From Desulfosporosinus fructosivorans (GTDB lineage Bacteria > Bacillota > Desulfitobacteriia > Desulfitobacteriales > Desulfitobacteriaceae), in contig NZ_SPQQ01000002.1 of NCBI RefSeq assembly GCF_004766045.1, positions 774,017 to 838,016 on the forward strand: 64,000 nt of DNA. Direction: 5' to 3'. Numbering within the stretch: the first letter of the stretch is position 1; every line of letters starts with the position of its first letter. This document shows positions 34,771 to 43,894 of this stretch, one piece after another. The notes under the pieces were generated by a model, which was given only the letters and a program-made list of their open reading frames with translations, ran no database searches and was not told where the DNA came from. The position numbers and the translations under genes were made by a program.

Positions 34771-35870
34771 GATCCTCCTCCCTTTTCTTGTGGCAACTTT
34801 CGTATTTTTGCTATTAATAAAGAAATGGCAGGTAGTAATACCTCAAACGGAAGCGCAACGATCGGCCAAATATTCAATCCCCAATAGAACTGCTCCACCG
34901 TTGATTCAAATAGCCGGATTGTTAGACAGATACAAATAATCCCTACGGGAATCCCTAATGGTATGTAGGAGCGTAAATTAAACATCTGTGCAATACTTAA
35001 CTCAGTTGCATATAGCAAAACGCTAACTTTCAAAAACACCGTGATTAACAGGGTGAATGCCACAAGCATTTCTAACCTTGTGAAAGTTTTAGCGACGTCA
35101 ATCAACCGCACGGCTTCTAAAAAGGGTGTTGTCCAAATCGTCATTGTAACTCCCAAGACGGCTATAGATTGAATCGTAACGTAAAATATTGTCATTGCAC
35201 CTAGCGTCAATCCTAGAAATACTGACTTTTTCATCTTGTTTGTTTTGTTAACATATGGAACCACCATTAGAAAAGCTAATAGATCAGAATAGGTAATGGT
35301 AAGGATAATATTCGTTCCCTGGATAAAATCTTTCATAGAAAGCTCAAAGAGTGGCAAAAAGTTACTTAATTTTATATTTTTTAAGAGCAAACAGATAAGT
35401 ACCAAATTGCTTATCATTGTGATTGAAACCAGGATAATACTGGTTCGGGCAATGACTTCTATCCCTTTGCGTGTTGCCCAGACACAGAGGAATGTGAAAG
35501 GGATTAAGATCGCAACCATTGGGGTTTCCGTCATTAAATACGCAAGAAAAAAATCCCCCATGTACCTTAGATGTTGGGCAATCAATGATAAAAGCCAATA
35601 TAGATACAATGAGGAAATCCCCGTCCCTAGGTAGGGACCGTAGATAAGATTATTGATTTGAATCAAATTTTTACCAGGGAATCTTTCCGCAAGGTTTAGA
35701 TAAATCCATATCATGACAAAAACGAGCAGTGTGCCTGATAATACAACCAGCCATGTATCCTGTTTGGTTATATTTATGATAAAACCGACTGTCAAAGCAG
35801 AGCCTTGTACAAAACCCGTTATGAGAAATATCAATTGCGAATTCGAAATCTTGCCTTTTTCAATCCCCAT
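34767..35870 (-). CDS. Spore germination protein GerAB/B-type permease
   Basis: A 367-residue APC-like integral membrane protein with about ten helices, beginning GKISNSQLIFLITGFVQGSA, as in the GerAB/ArcD/ProY endospore permease family. It forms the putative germinant-binding subunit in the inner spore membrane with the A and C proteins. It follows gerAC by 6 bp. The gene order here is A-C-B-small protein rather than A-B-C. Confidence 0.92.
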   Translation of the reverse strand: MGIEKGKISNSQLIFLITGFVQGSALTVGFIINITKQDTWLVVLSGTLLVFVMIWIYLNLAERFPGKNLIQINNLIYGPYLGTGISSLYLYWLLSLIAQHLRYMGDFFLAYLMTETPMVAILIPFTFLCVWATRKGIEVIARTSIILVSITMISNLVLICLLLKNIKLSNFLPLFELSMKDFIQGTNIILTITYSDLLAFLMVVPYVNKTNKMKKSVFLGLTLGAMTIFYVTIQSIAVLGVTMTIWTTPFLEAVRLIDVAKTFTRLEMLVAFTLLITVFLKVSVLLYATELSIAQMFNLRSYIPLGIPVGIICICLTIRLFESTVEQFYWGLNIWPIVALPFEVLLPAISLLIAKIRKLPQEKGGGS

Positions 35871-35876
35871 CCAATA

Positions 35877-37061
35877 TTACTCCTTCTCTAGTACGGCTAG
35901 ACTGCCAATCCTTCCAGTTCTGCGCAACTTAGCCTGAATCGCAAATTCCAAATTAATTGTAGGGAATACTTCATCCCACCTGTCTTTTAAAGCCAGCCAC
36001 TCATCGGGGTATTGTTGATGAATTAAATCACCAAAACAAAAAATATCCACGTTCAGCTTCTTCGCTTTTTCTAGGGCCGCTATAACTTCACTTTCAATAA
36101 CCGCCGCCTGTTCTTTTTCCAGTTCTTCAATGATTGGAGGCTTGATCAAATTTTCTTGACTCGACTGGTATCCGATATTTCCTTCCTCTTTGATTCCAAT
36201 TTTAAAACGAATATCTTCATCCATGATTAGAGGTGTAATTTTGCTTTTAGAACGGGTAATTAACAAACTAACTTTCCCATCCCCGCTCGGGCTATCCACA
36301 ACAATGACTCCGTTTTTTATTTCATCAAGCACCCATAAAAGACCTCGGGTTTCAGTTCTGTTTAGTTGCCCAACGAGTTTATCCTTTTTAAACACAGCCG
36401 TTCCCGAAACGCTCAAGCTTTTGTCGTCTCCTTCACCCGTCACTTCAACGATAGGGGCTATCGCCGCATCCGTTTTGCTCATCAACCGTGAGATGAATTT
36501 TTCCAGGTTCACTCTGCTGGCTTCTGATGTTGCACTCTGAGCATCGACTAATTGGGCGATTTGGACTGCCGATGTGCTTTCCAATTCTGGACTTACAGCC
36601 AAAACTTGACTAGCTTGATTTTTTGCGACCAGAACCCAAACATTCATTCTCGTTTCATTGTTCCTGGCAAAAAAATCAATATATTTTTGTACTCCTTCTT
36701 TGGCGATTGCGTTACTGAATATTATAACTTGATTATCCGCTAAATATATCTTTCGATTTGATTTATGTGACAGACCTTGAATGACTTCCAGTAAATTGTC
36801 TCCGCTGTTTTTTAAATTCCAGAAGGATTGAGAACTGCCACCGTCCCCTTTATTCTTGGCAGTTGATTTTTTTTCACCTGGGTTAAAAATTTGAGCGGTC
36901 ACTTGAATTTTGCCAGTTTCCTCTATTTTATCTAAACCCATACCGATGACGACTGCCAACGTATTCAATTCATAACGACTCCAGCATCCGATTGTCGGCA
37001 ATAATAGAAACAAACAAATACCAATATTTATTGCCAGATAATTATTTTTTCTCATAATCAC
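35877..37061 (-). CDS. Spore germination lipoprotein, Ger(x)C family
   Basis: The 394-residue protein starts with a lipoprotein signal (LFLLLPTIGCW, lipid Cys in the IGC box) and continues with SRYELNTLAVVIGMGLDK, the Ger(x)C start. The C-terminal domain has FGDLIHQQYPDEW, typical of GerAC. It anchors on the outer face of the inner spore membrane as the C subunit of the germinant receptor. It is 6 bp from both neighbours. Confidence 0.93.
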   Translation of the reverse strand: MIMRKNNYLAINIGICLFLLLPTIGCWSRYELNTLAVVIGMGLDKIEETGKIQVTAQIFNPGEKKSTAKNKGDGGSSQSFWNLKNSGDNLLEVIQGLSHKSNRKIYLADNQVIIFSNAIAKEGVQKYIDFFARNNETRMNVWVLVAKNQASQVLAVSPELESTSAVQIAQLVDAQSATSEASRVNLEKFISRLMSKTDAAIAPIVEVTGEGDDKSLSVSGTAVFKKDKLVGQLNRTETRGLLWVLDEIKNGVIVVDSPSGDGKVSLLITRSKSKITPLIMDEDIRFKIGIKEEGNIGYQSSQENLIKPPIIEELEKEQAAVIESEVIAALEKAKKLNVDIFCFGDLIHQQYPDEWLALKDRWDEVFPTINLEFAIQAKLRRTGRIGSLAVLEKE

Positions 37062-37067
37062 ACCTTA

Positions 37068-38690
37068 CTATTCATTTTCCTTATCCTTTGCATACGTCGT
37101 TTCTTCAGATGGATGCACCGGTTTTAACCCAGATTCCTGCCTTTGCCAATTATGCCAGCCTATCGTTCTGGGACGAGTTAACATTGCCCAGAGGGGTGCC
37201 CTGATGAAAACATCCTTTAAGTCACTAAAAGTTAATGGCGCAAGCGGCGATAAATAGGGAGTTCCAAAGGACCGTAAAGAAGCTAGATGGACAATAACAA
37301 CCAACAATCCGATCATCAATCCAAACCCGCCCATCAGCCCAGCTAGAATCACTAAAATTAAACGTATAAGGCTTCCTGAATCAATTTGGGCAGGAACCAC
37401 AAAGCCTGCAAGAGCCGTTAGTCCTACCACAATCACCATGGGTTGTCCTATCAGTCCAGCGGACACTGCCGCCTCGCCAATAACTATAGCTCCAACGATG
37501 CTGATGGCTTGCCCGACTGCCTTAGGTAATCTAATACCAGCCTCTCGGAGGATTTCAAAGATGACTCCCATGATAACGGCTTCTATAACCGCAGGAAATG
37601 GCACCTCTTTCTGAGCAGATATCATGGTAAATAGTAAGGGTGTCGGAATCAGTTCCTGATGAAAGCTCGTAAGGGCTACATAGGCCGCTGGAGAAAGTAC
37701 GCTGATGCTATAGGCTAAGAAACGGATTATCCGGATCAGACTTGCCAAATATGGACGGGAGTAATAATCTTCCGCACTTTGAAAACTTTCAATAAAGACC
37801 ATAGGTACCGTAAGAGCAAAAGGGGAGCCGTCAACAAGAATCGCTGCCCTCCCTTCCAGGATTTTTGCCGCCACAACATCAGGTCTTTCGCTGTTACCCA
37901 CAGTGGAAAAAAAAGATAAGGGTGCATCTTCGATAAATTGCTCAATATATCCAGATTCCAAAATGGCATCCGTTTGAATGAGCTCGAGCCGATGACGAAT
38001 TTCTTCGATCAGCCTAGGATTTACTATCCCCTTTAAATACGCTAAACATACCGTTGTTTTCGTTTGCCTCCCTATAGTCATTGCTTCCGCAGTAAAATTT
38101 TGGTTTTTTATTTTCCGCCGCACTAATGTTATATTTACCAGCAATCTTTCTGTGAACCCCTCACGCGGTCCTCGCACAACAGAATCTGTTTGCGGCTCCT
38201 CTATTCCGCGGCTCGCGCCTCCTTCGCTACCAATTACCAACGCTTCAGCCAAACCATTCATTAATAAGATTGTTTTTCCTGACAAGCATGCTTCAATAAT
38301 TTGATCTACAACTGGTGTTTGTTGCACATCGCCAGCAAAAATCATGGTTTTTTTAACCCGTTCCATCGTATTGCCTAGCGATAATTCTTTATCCATTAAT
38401 CGGTTATCGTACAATAAAGGTTTCATGATACTTTCATGGATCGTGTTGTAATCTGTCATCCCCTTAAGAAAAAATAAGGCTCCTTGGTTTTGGCCTTGAT
38501 AGCCAAAATCAAATTCACGGATATTCACATCAAAGCTGCCCCCGAGAGCTCCGTAAAGAAGCTTCAGATTCTCCTCCAAAGGTCCGGTTAGCTTTTGTTC
38601 AGAAAGCATTTCTTTGGATTCTTGTTTCATCGAAAAGTTCTGAGGTTGTCTACGCATAGACTTAGCTTTTTTTATCAGCTTATGGAGCAT
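37068..38690 (-). CDS. Spore germination protein GerAA/A-type subunit
   Basis: The 540-residue product has a soluble N-terminal domain (SFDVNIREFDFGYQGQNQGALFFLKGMTDY, with MNGLAEALVIGSEGG) and a GerA membrane half with EGRAAILVDGSPFALTVPMVFIE and LPKAVGQAISIVGAIVIGEAAV, diagnostic of the GerA family. It is the first gene of the operon and shows that the organism makes endospores. No convincing forespore promoter was recognised upstream, where IS remnants begin within 60 bp. Confidence 0.95.
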   Translation of the reverse strand: MLHKLIKKAKSMRRQPQNFSMKQESKEMLSEQKLTGPLEENLKLLYGALGGSFDVNIREFDFGYQGQNQGALFFLKGMTDYNTIHESIMKPLLYDNRLMDKELSLGNTMERVKKTMIFAGDVQQTPVVDQIIEACLSGKTILLMNGLAEALVIGSEGGASRGIEEPQTDSVVRGPREGFTERLLVNITLVRRKIKNQNFTAEAMTIGRQTKTTVCLAYLKGIVNPRLIEEIRHRLELIQTDAILESGYIEQFIEDAPLSFFSTVGNSERPDVVAAKILEGRAAILVDGSPFALTVPMVFIESFQSAEDYYSRPYLASLIRIIRFLAYSISVLSPAAYVALTSFHQELIPTPLLFTMISAQKEVPFPAVIEAVIMGVIFEILREAGIRLPKAVGQAISIVGAIVIGEAAVSAGLIGQPMVIVVGLTALAGFVVPAQIDSGSLIRLILVILAGLMGGFGLMIGLLVVIVHLASLRSFGTPYLSPLAPLTFSDLKDVFIRAPLWAMLTRPRTIGWHNWQRQESGLKPVHPSEETTYAKDKENE

Positions 38691-38747
38691 TCTGTATCAG
38701 CCTCTCGCTCTACATTCTGCTCTTTAGTCTTTACCAGAAATATCTAA

Positions 38748-38942
38748 CTATGCTAACGTTTCTTGTTTTGCTGCTCGGTAGAAAACCTCAATCCGCCATC
38801 TTTTCACATAAACTGATAAAGCTTCACGTGGCGCATCATGGCGATTGCTAATGATAAGGTAAGCGCCTCGGTATTGAGCGACTTGCTCGTTGATGTCCTC
38901 TTCTACAAGATTCTCTAGTGTTTGATCTCCATCCTCTTTCAA
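38748..38942 (-). pseudogene. IS4-type transposase fragment (C-terminal part)
   Basis: About 60 residues remain, with YRGAYLIISNRHD and YVKRWRIEVFYRAAKQE. The Y-x-R-W-x-I-E-x-F-x-R-x2-K block is the last catalytic (Glu) region of IS4-family DDE transposases. Both ends are lost; the 5' side joins an IS3 fragment. Confidence 0.8.
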
Positions 38943-38962
38943 GCTCGTAGCGACAACGGTAG

Positions 38963-39265
38963 CTATGGGAGTAAAGCGTTGTTTAGTAACTCTTCATTCT
39001 CAGCCGAATGCTCCTTTTTCAACTGCTCGACTTCTGTGTTCTTCTTATCAAACACAGCTGGCATATGCTCAATGAACTCCACTTTCCAACGGCTAATAAG
39101 CTGAGGACTAACTCCATAGTTTGTGGCTATCTCATTCAGAGTACTTTCCTCTCTGAGAACCTCTAAAACGATCTTAGCTTTTTCTGCTGGGCTGTAGGTT
39201 TTTCTTTTCTTACTCATACCTTTATTATCTTATTTTTTAGATCCGTGTCCAACTCCCTGGGGTCA
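38963..39265 (-). mobile_element. Truncated IS3-family element (orfA and one terminal repeat)
   Basis: orfA (39217 down to 38963) encodes KRKTYSPAEKAKIVLEVLREE and NEIATNYGVSPQLISRWKVE, the IS3-type helix-turn-helix subunit, then breaks off after EQLKKEHSAENEELL. The element's outer end at 39241-39265 reads on the minus strand TGACCCCAGGGAGTTGGACA, as in IS3-family terminal repeats. orfB and the other end are missing, replaced by the IS4 fragment, so it is immobile. Confidence 0.82.
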
Positions 39266-39950
39266 TTATAAATCACCAGTTCGTTTTTCTCGCCGACCGG
39301 CACATAAACTTCGAAATCCACTGCATTTTTTCGGAAAGCACCGTTTCCGATATCATCGACATTGTAAGCTGCTTTCCATTATTCAACTTGATGATATTAT
39401 TTTTCCGGTCATCAATAGATGCAATCCTACGCAACCCGCTGCCGCATATAGCCATCGTCGTTCCAAGACATGCATGACGAGGGTGGGGCTTCTCTCCCCG
39501 TAACCCCGTATTCGTTCCACCCTTCGGCGGACCCACGTTTCATGCCCCCTGCTTCAGCTGTGGGGCCGTTGCCTGTTCGTCAAGTGACGCAGGTCCGAGC
39601 GGCCAGGACTCACTGCACAGGCACGAGAGGACTGTGCTGCGCTCATAATTCAAGCAGGATGACTAGCATCTCTGACCTTTTAATCGTTGTTTTTTTGCTA
39701 CAGTAATATGCGACCAAAGATCAAGCAAATAAAACAGGGGACCGTACTTCCTTGCCCGTCCATTAGCCAAGTTAGGCCAAACAAACATAATAAAAACGAG
39801 CACGGTAACTATGTCACCCTACTCGTTCAATATACCCACGTACAATCCAATTCAAATTAAGCTAAGGGCAACACTTTGCAGGCATACCCCATAGTTTGGA
39901 TCTGCTTGACTAAGCCTTCAGCTTTTCAAGCTTAGAAGATAATACTAATT
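39266..39950. other. Gene-poor segment with a GC-rich patch
   Basis: No gene is supported. 39470-39640 is much richer in G+C than its surroundings and has overlapping frames on both strands without recognisable motifs. It looks imported or a decayed element. Confidence 0.5.
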
Positions 39951-40736
39951 CTAGTTAAAACTCGAATTAGTATTATCTTTTATAAGGTAAGCCTTATCTG
40001 ATAAAATGAAATCAATTATTTTGATGGCTATAATCTTATGTCCGAACTCGTTAGGATGTATACCATCCAAACAAAGAAATTTAGAGAAGTCAGGATATTG
40101 GAGAAATGCCCCTCTTATGTCTATACATTTCGTGTTAGTATCTTTTGCAATTTTTAGAACGGCGGAACTATATTTTTCTTGCCACTGGTAAATTCTAGAA
40201 ACATTCCCGAGCCATTTCAATATGTTAGTTTCAGCTAATGTGTCATTTTTACTTATCCATTTCAAATATCTATCCGCATTAAGTGGAGGAAGAGTCATTA
40301 CTACAGCTATGATATTATTATTTTTGAGAAAATTTAAAGTCTCCTTGAGTTTGCTTCCAAATATATCAAAATCCGTCTTGGGTTTGTGGATAGCATTGGG
40401 ATTGTTGCAAACTTCATCCCAGTTAAAGTCACAATCATTTCCTCCGTACTCCAAAAGAACTACATCCGGTTTGTTATTCAATACGTCATATTTGAGTTTA
40501 GTGACACCTTTAATAAGTGTATTCCCGAATCTGGCGGTATTGCGAATTATCCCGTTGTATTTACTTTGTAGAAGGTTTATGTAATTACCTTCCAAAATCA
40601 CATATTTGCTTTTGCCTTCATCAAAAATTACTCCTTTAGATATGGAATCTCCAGATACCGTAAGTTTACAATTGTGTTTACTATCGTTTTCGCTCAATTT
40701 CAACCACCTCTTTAAAATTATGCTTATCTTTTCCAA
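39951..40736 (-). CDS. SGNH/GDSL-family hydrolase
   Basis: A 261-residue protein with the SGNH blocks: nucleophile Ser in LTVSGDSISKG, Gly in the block II region around ARFGN, Asn in LLEYGGNDCDF, and the Asp-His pair in CLDGIHPNEFGHKI. Such enzymes cleave esters on lipids, peptidoglycan or polysaccharides. No signal peptide, so probably cytoplasmic or involved in intracellular deacylation. It stands alone and A+T-rich between IS debris, suggesting acquisition by transfer. The start could also be a few codons further in. Confidence 0.82.
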   Translation of the reverse strand: MEKISIILKRWLKLSENDSKHNCKLTVSGDSISKGVIFDEGKSKYVILEGNYINLLQSKYNGIIRNTARFGNTLIKGVTKLKYDVLNNKPDVVLLEYGGNDCDFNWDEVCNNPNAIHKPKTDFDIFGSKLKETLNFLKNNNIIAVVMTLPPLNADRYLKWISKNDTLAETNILKWLGNVSRIYQWQEKYSSAVLKIAKDTNTKCIDIRGAFLQYPDFSKFLCLDGIHPNEFGHKIIAIKIIDFILSDKAYLIKDNTNSSFN

Positions 40737-41117
40737 AATATTTGTTGTATAATGGTAAAATTAATTTTAAGTAAATGTTTCAGCGTAAGCTTATAGGAAC
40801 CTCATAATTTAGCCATAAAAAACTCTAGAGTACATATTCTAGCAGCCAAAGTAAGTGTGTGCCAAATATCGGTAGTTGTCAAATTTATTTTCTTCTGTAT
40901 TTAGTTTAGATAACCGCAACTATGGTTCTTCTTATTCAAACTCACTAGCGTTGTATAAAATTGATGATCATTTGTCAAGTTATACCTTGCTTCAATATAC
41001 AGCGTAAATCATCGAAAACCTGCGATATTACGCCTAAAGCCCTGTATTCCAACTAAAAAATCCTTATAATTAGAGGTGGAGTTAGTTCTTGTCCAAATCT
41101 AACTATAAGGAAGATTA

Positions 41118-41378
41118 AATGCAGGACAAGAATATCGCGGAATCTACATATTTTCAATTGTTAGGACCTGTTTTATCTCAAAATCTTTGGCAATTATTTG
41201 GCGAAATATTAGTCAGACGGTTGAGTCTGTCGATCCGTGTCGCTTCACGATAGCCTCGATCAAAGACATTTAAGGCATCTTCATCCTCAACAATCAAGAA
41301 CTCAAGTTGGCTTTTGTCGGATTTGCGAGCGACTGTGATGGTTGCGGCATTCGGGATTGGATCGCCCGCTAAGATCAT
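41118..41378. mobile_element. Rearranged IS4-family remnant
   Basis: The plus strand from 41118 encodes an IS4-like N-terminus (MQDKNIAESTYFQLLGPVLSQ), preceded by a terminal-repeat-like stretch near 41065-41115. From about 41200 to 41378 the minus strand encodes a middle piece with EDALNVFDRGYREATRIDRL, the Asp block of the same family. The two pieces lie in opposite orientation, so the element suffered an internal inversion plus deletions. Confidence 0.65.
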
Positions 41379-41534
41379 TCATTTAGACTAATCAGTGTCT
41401 CAAAATGATTTGTAGTGCAAACTTGTAACCACAAGCCCTTGCTGCTGTCAAGGTTGAGCTTTAAGTTTCTGTATTAGCTTGCAAATATTTCGATTGGTAT
41501 TCTTTCTTCCATGTCTAAAACGTCTGCGCATATG

Positions 41535-42314
41535 TTACAGCAAAGACCGATAAATCATCAAATCCTCGTCCTTGAACACATTGAAAATCACTTTCATATC
41601 TACTCCATTTGCCAAAAAGTCACATACTGTTTCCACGGCAATTTCGGCTGCTTTCTCATTTGGAAAATGAAACTCGCCTGTGCTGATACAGCAAAATGCC
41701 ACACTTTTTAGCCCCTCGCTTGCGGCAAGGGCAAGGCAGGAACGGTAGCAGCTTGCCAAGGCTTCTCGGTCTGCCCCGGTGAGTGCGCCGTGAATGATCG
41801 GCCCGACGGTGTGCAGCACATATCGGCTGGGGAGATTATACGCCTTGGTAATTTTGGCTCCGCCTGTCGGCTCGGCATGCCTCTGCGCCTGCATCAGCTG
41901 ATTACACTCGTCACGAAGCTGTAACCCCGCCGCAGAGTGGATAACATTGTCAATGCAGCCGTGGCAGGGGCAGAAGCACCCTAAAAGAGCGCTGTTGGCC
42001 GCATTCACGATTGCATCTACTTTCAAGCGAGTTATGTCGACCTGCCACAAACTTATGCGCGGGTCTGCGGTGGTGGGTAATTCCATCCCGTCGACCACGC
42101 CCTTTTCCTTTCGTTCAGAGGAAAGCAACTCGTCCTGCAAGGCAAGAAAGTTCTCCCCAAGCGGCATAGGCGGACGGACATTCATCAGACTGCGAAGCAG
42201 GCGGCGCTGTGCAACAACATCCATTAAAAAAAATTTCTCTGCCTGTTCTTTATACTGCGGCATATCCGCAAGTAGCATCTTGTTTAGCTGCCCAATCTGT
42301 TCTAATCTGCCCAT
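41535..42314 (-). CDS. Zinc-type macrodomain protein (ADP-ribosyl hydrolase)
   Basis: About 259 residues. An N-terminal helical part with RRLLRSLMNVRPP precedes a macrodomain: SLWQVDITRLKVDAIVNAANS, then LLGCFCPCHGCIDNVIHSAAG, GGAKITKAYNLP, and FCCISTGEFHFPNEKAAEIA. The Cys-x-His-Cys cluster is that of Zn-macrodomains found in class-M sirtuin operons, which remove mono-ADP-ribose from proteins. GGGAGGTG lies before the ATG at 42314; the frame also opens at a GTG overlapping the sirtuin stop. It is the last gene of the RiPP-like operon. Confidence 0.93.
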   Translation of the reverse strand: MGRLEQIGQLNKMLLADMPQYKEQAEKFFLMDVVAQRRLLRSLMNVRPPMPLGENFLALQDELLSSERKEKGVVDGMELPTTADPRISLWQVDITRLKVDAIVNAANSALLGCFCPCHGCIDNVIHSAAGLQLRDECNQLMQAQRHAEPTGGAKITKAYNLPSRYVLHTVGPIIHGALTGADREALASCYRSCLALAASEGLKSVAFCCISTGEFHFPNEKAAEIAVETVCDFLANGVDMKVIFNVFKDEDLMIYRSLL

Positions 42315-42328
42315 TATTTGCACCTCCC

Positions 42329-43222
42329 TCACTGCACTTTACACAGCCGAGCCATGGGTTCCAAATGTCGTGCATGGTTTTCCTCCAATAGGTATTCTGT
42401 GATTTTCGCCATATCCTCGTCAAAGGCAACCGTCCGTGTTACATTTTCCTTTGCACCCTTCGGATAATCCTTATTTATACGGACTAGCGTAGCCTTTGGA
42501 TTCTGATAGGTCATCTGTTCAAAGGGGAAACGAATAATGGTTGGCGTATTGAATCCAACTCCAAGCTCCAAATAAACGATACGCTTGCCGGTCGATTTTT
42601 TCAAGAAGGTTTCGTAGTGTTTGGCAGCCTCGTACCACGCTTCATCCTGCACGAAAAATTCGTTGTGGCGCAGGTTGACATCCATTGCCTCGCCGCAGAC
42701 AGGGCATTTTGGCACAAGCGTCGTTGGAATTTGGCAGTTGTGGGTCTCTCGGAGCATCTGTTTTACCAGATCTTCATTGTAGCAGAGCTTGTCATGGCAA
42801 CCCTTAGCGCATTGCAGATAAGCGTAATCACCCTGCGTGGCAAAAATCTTTTCCTGCGGGAAACCGGCTTTGGCAAACTGACTCTCCACATTGGTGGTCA
42901 GAACAAAATATTGCTTGTCTTGCACCAAGACCAGTAAATCGCGGTATAATTGCGTTGCGGGCTGGCTGAAACGGTTGACGTCAATGTGCCGCGCCCAATG
43001 CGCCCACAATTCTTCATCTGTTTTGAATGGATAAAAGGAAGCGGCGTACATATCTTCCAAGCCGTATTTTTCAATGAAATCGGCAAAGTTATCAGTAAAA
43101 CGCTTTCCCGAATAGGTCAGTCCGGCGGCGGCCGACAGCCCGGAACCTCCGCCAATCAAAATATAATCGGCGTCTAGAATTACTTCTTTTGCGGCATTCA
43201 ACCGCTGTTCATAATCGTACAT
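42329..43222 (-). CDS. Class-M sirtuin (SirTM), protein ADP-ribosyltransferase
   Basis: The 297-residue sirtuin has the NAD pocket GGGSGLSAAAG at 24-34, TTNVESQF at 109-116 and zinc ligands C138, C142, C173 and C176. The usual catalytic His (H-G) is replaced: the motif reads ATQGDYAY with Gln at 130, the hallmark of SirTM enzymes, which transfer ADP-ribose instead of deacylating. Known SirTMs modify a lipoylated GcvH-like protein encoded beside them with a lipoate ligase; neither is present here. It overlaps or abuts the macrodomain gene and follows the nitroreductase by 38 bp. Confidence 0.92.
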   Translation of the reverse strand: MYDYEQRLNAAKEVILDADYILIGGGSGLSAAAGLTYSGKRFTDNFADFIEKYGLEDMYAASFYPFKTDEELWAHWARHIDVNRFSQPATQLYRDLLVLVQDKQYFVLTTNVESQFAKAGFPQEKIFATQGDYAYLQCAKGCHDKLCYNEDLVKQMLRETHNCQIPTTLVPKCPVCGEAMDVNLRHNEFFVQDEAWYEAAKHYETFLKKSTGKRIVYLELGVGFNTPTIIRFPFEQMTYQNPKATLVRINKDYPKGAKENVTRTVAFDEDMAKITEYLLEENHARHLEPMARLCKVQ

Positions 43223-43260
43223 GAAGTTGCTCCTTCGCGTTCTGCGCTGTGGTAATCTCG

Positions 43261-43851
43261 TTATTCAGGGCTCACACGCACACGCCCTTCTTTGCGGGAC
43301 TTTGCTTTTGGCGCAGTTTCACTTGAAGAATAGCCCAATGTGATGTGTACCATAGCCGCATAGTTAGTCGGGATGTCCCAATCCCGGAGCAACTTTTGCC
43401 CTTCCTCGCCGGAAAAGGTTTCCCTTGCTCTTGCGACAAAGCAGGAGCCGACGCCAAGACTATGAGCCGCCAGCATAATATTCTGTGCCATCACGCAACA
43501 ATCGGCCTCGCTGTACAGGAAGTTCCTCGGCCCGAAAAGTGTGAGCAGGACCGGTGCGCCATAAAAGCCATCACCGATTGACGGGTCATCTGCTATGCTG
43601 GGGTGGTCATTTGAGATATACGCAGTTGAGGTGGAAACCCGGCCCTTGAACGAAGCCGCATTGTATTTGCCGAGGACTTTGATGAGTGCAGGATTATGGC
43701 AGACACCGATCATAGCCGATTGGCGACTTCCCGCGCTGGGCGCATACAGCCCCGCTTCAAGAATCTGTTGCAACGTGGTTTCGTCAACCTGTTCTGTTTT
43801 GTATTTACGAATAGAGTGGCGCTCTATCATGTTCTTGATAATTTCATTCAT
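43261..43851 (-). CDS. Nitroreductase-family flavoprotein
   Basis: A 196-residue FMN enzyme: the N-terminal RHSIRKYKTEQVDE, APSAGSRQSA, then CVMAQNIMLAAHSLGVGSCFVARA and ITLGYSS near the C-terminus. The family reduces nitro groups or dehydrogenates substrates; relatives in peptide clusters oxidise azolines to azoles. It lies 43 bp after the radical SAM gene and before the sirtuin, so it is probably co-expressed with the ACGX-type precursor. A role in modifying the peptide is an inference; a free-standing oxidoreductase also occurs in some SirTM operons. Confidence 0.88.
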   Translation of the reverse strand: MNEIIKNMIERHSIRKYKTEQVDETTLQQILEAGLYAPSAGSRQSAMIGVCHNPALIKVLGKYNAASFKGRVSTSTAYISNDHPSIADDPSIGDGFYGAPVLLTLFGPRNFLYSEADCCVMAQNIMLAAHSLGVGSCFVARARETFSGEEGQKLLRDWDIPTNYAAMVHITLGYSSSETAPKAKSRKEGRVRVSPE

Positions 43852-43894
43852 TTCATATCACTCCATTCTTTCCATTGAATATTCCATTGTATGC

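Noticed and set aside
39273..39706. Overlapping frames on both strands in the GC-rich patch
   Set aside because: Long frames are expected in GC-rich DNA; no recognisable domain on either strand.
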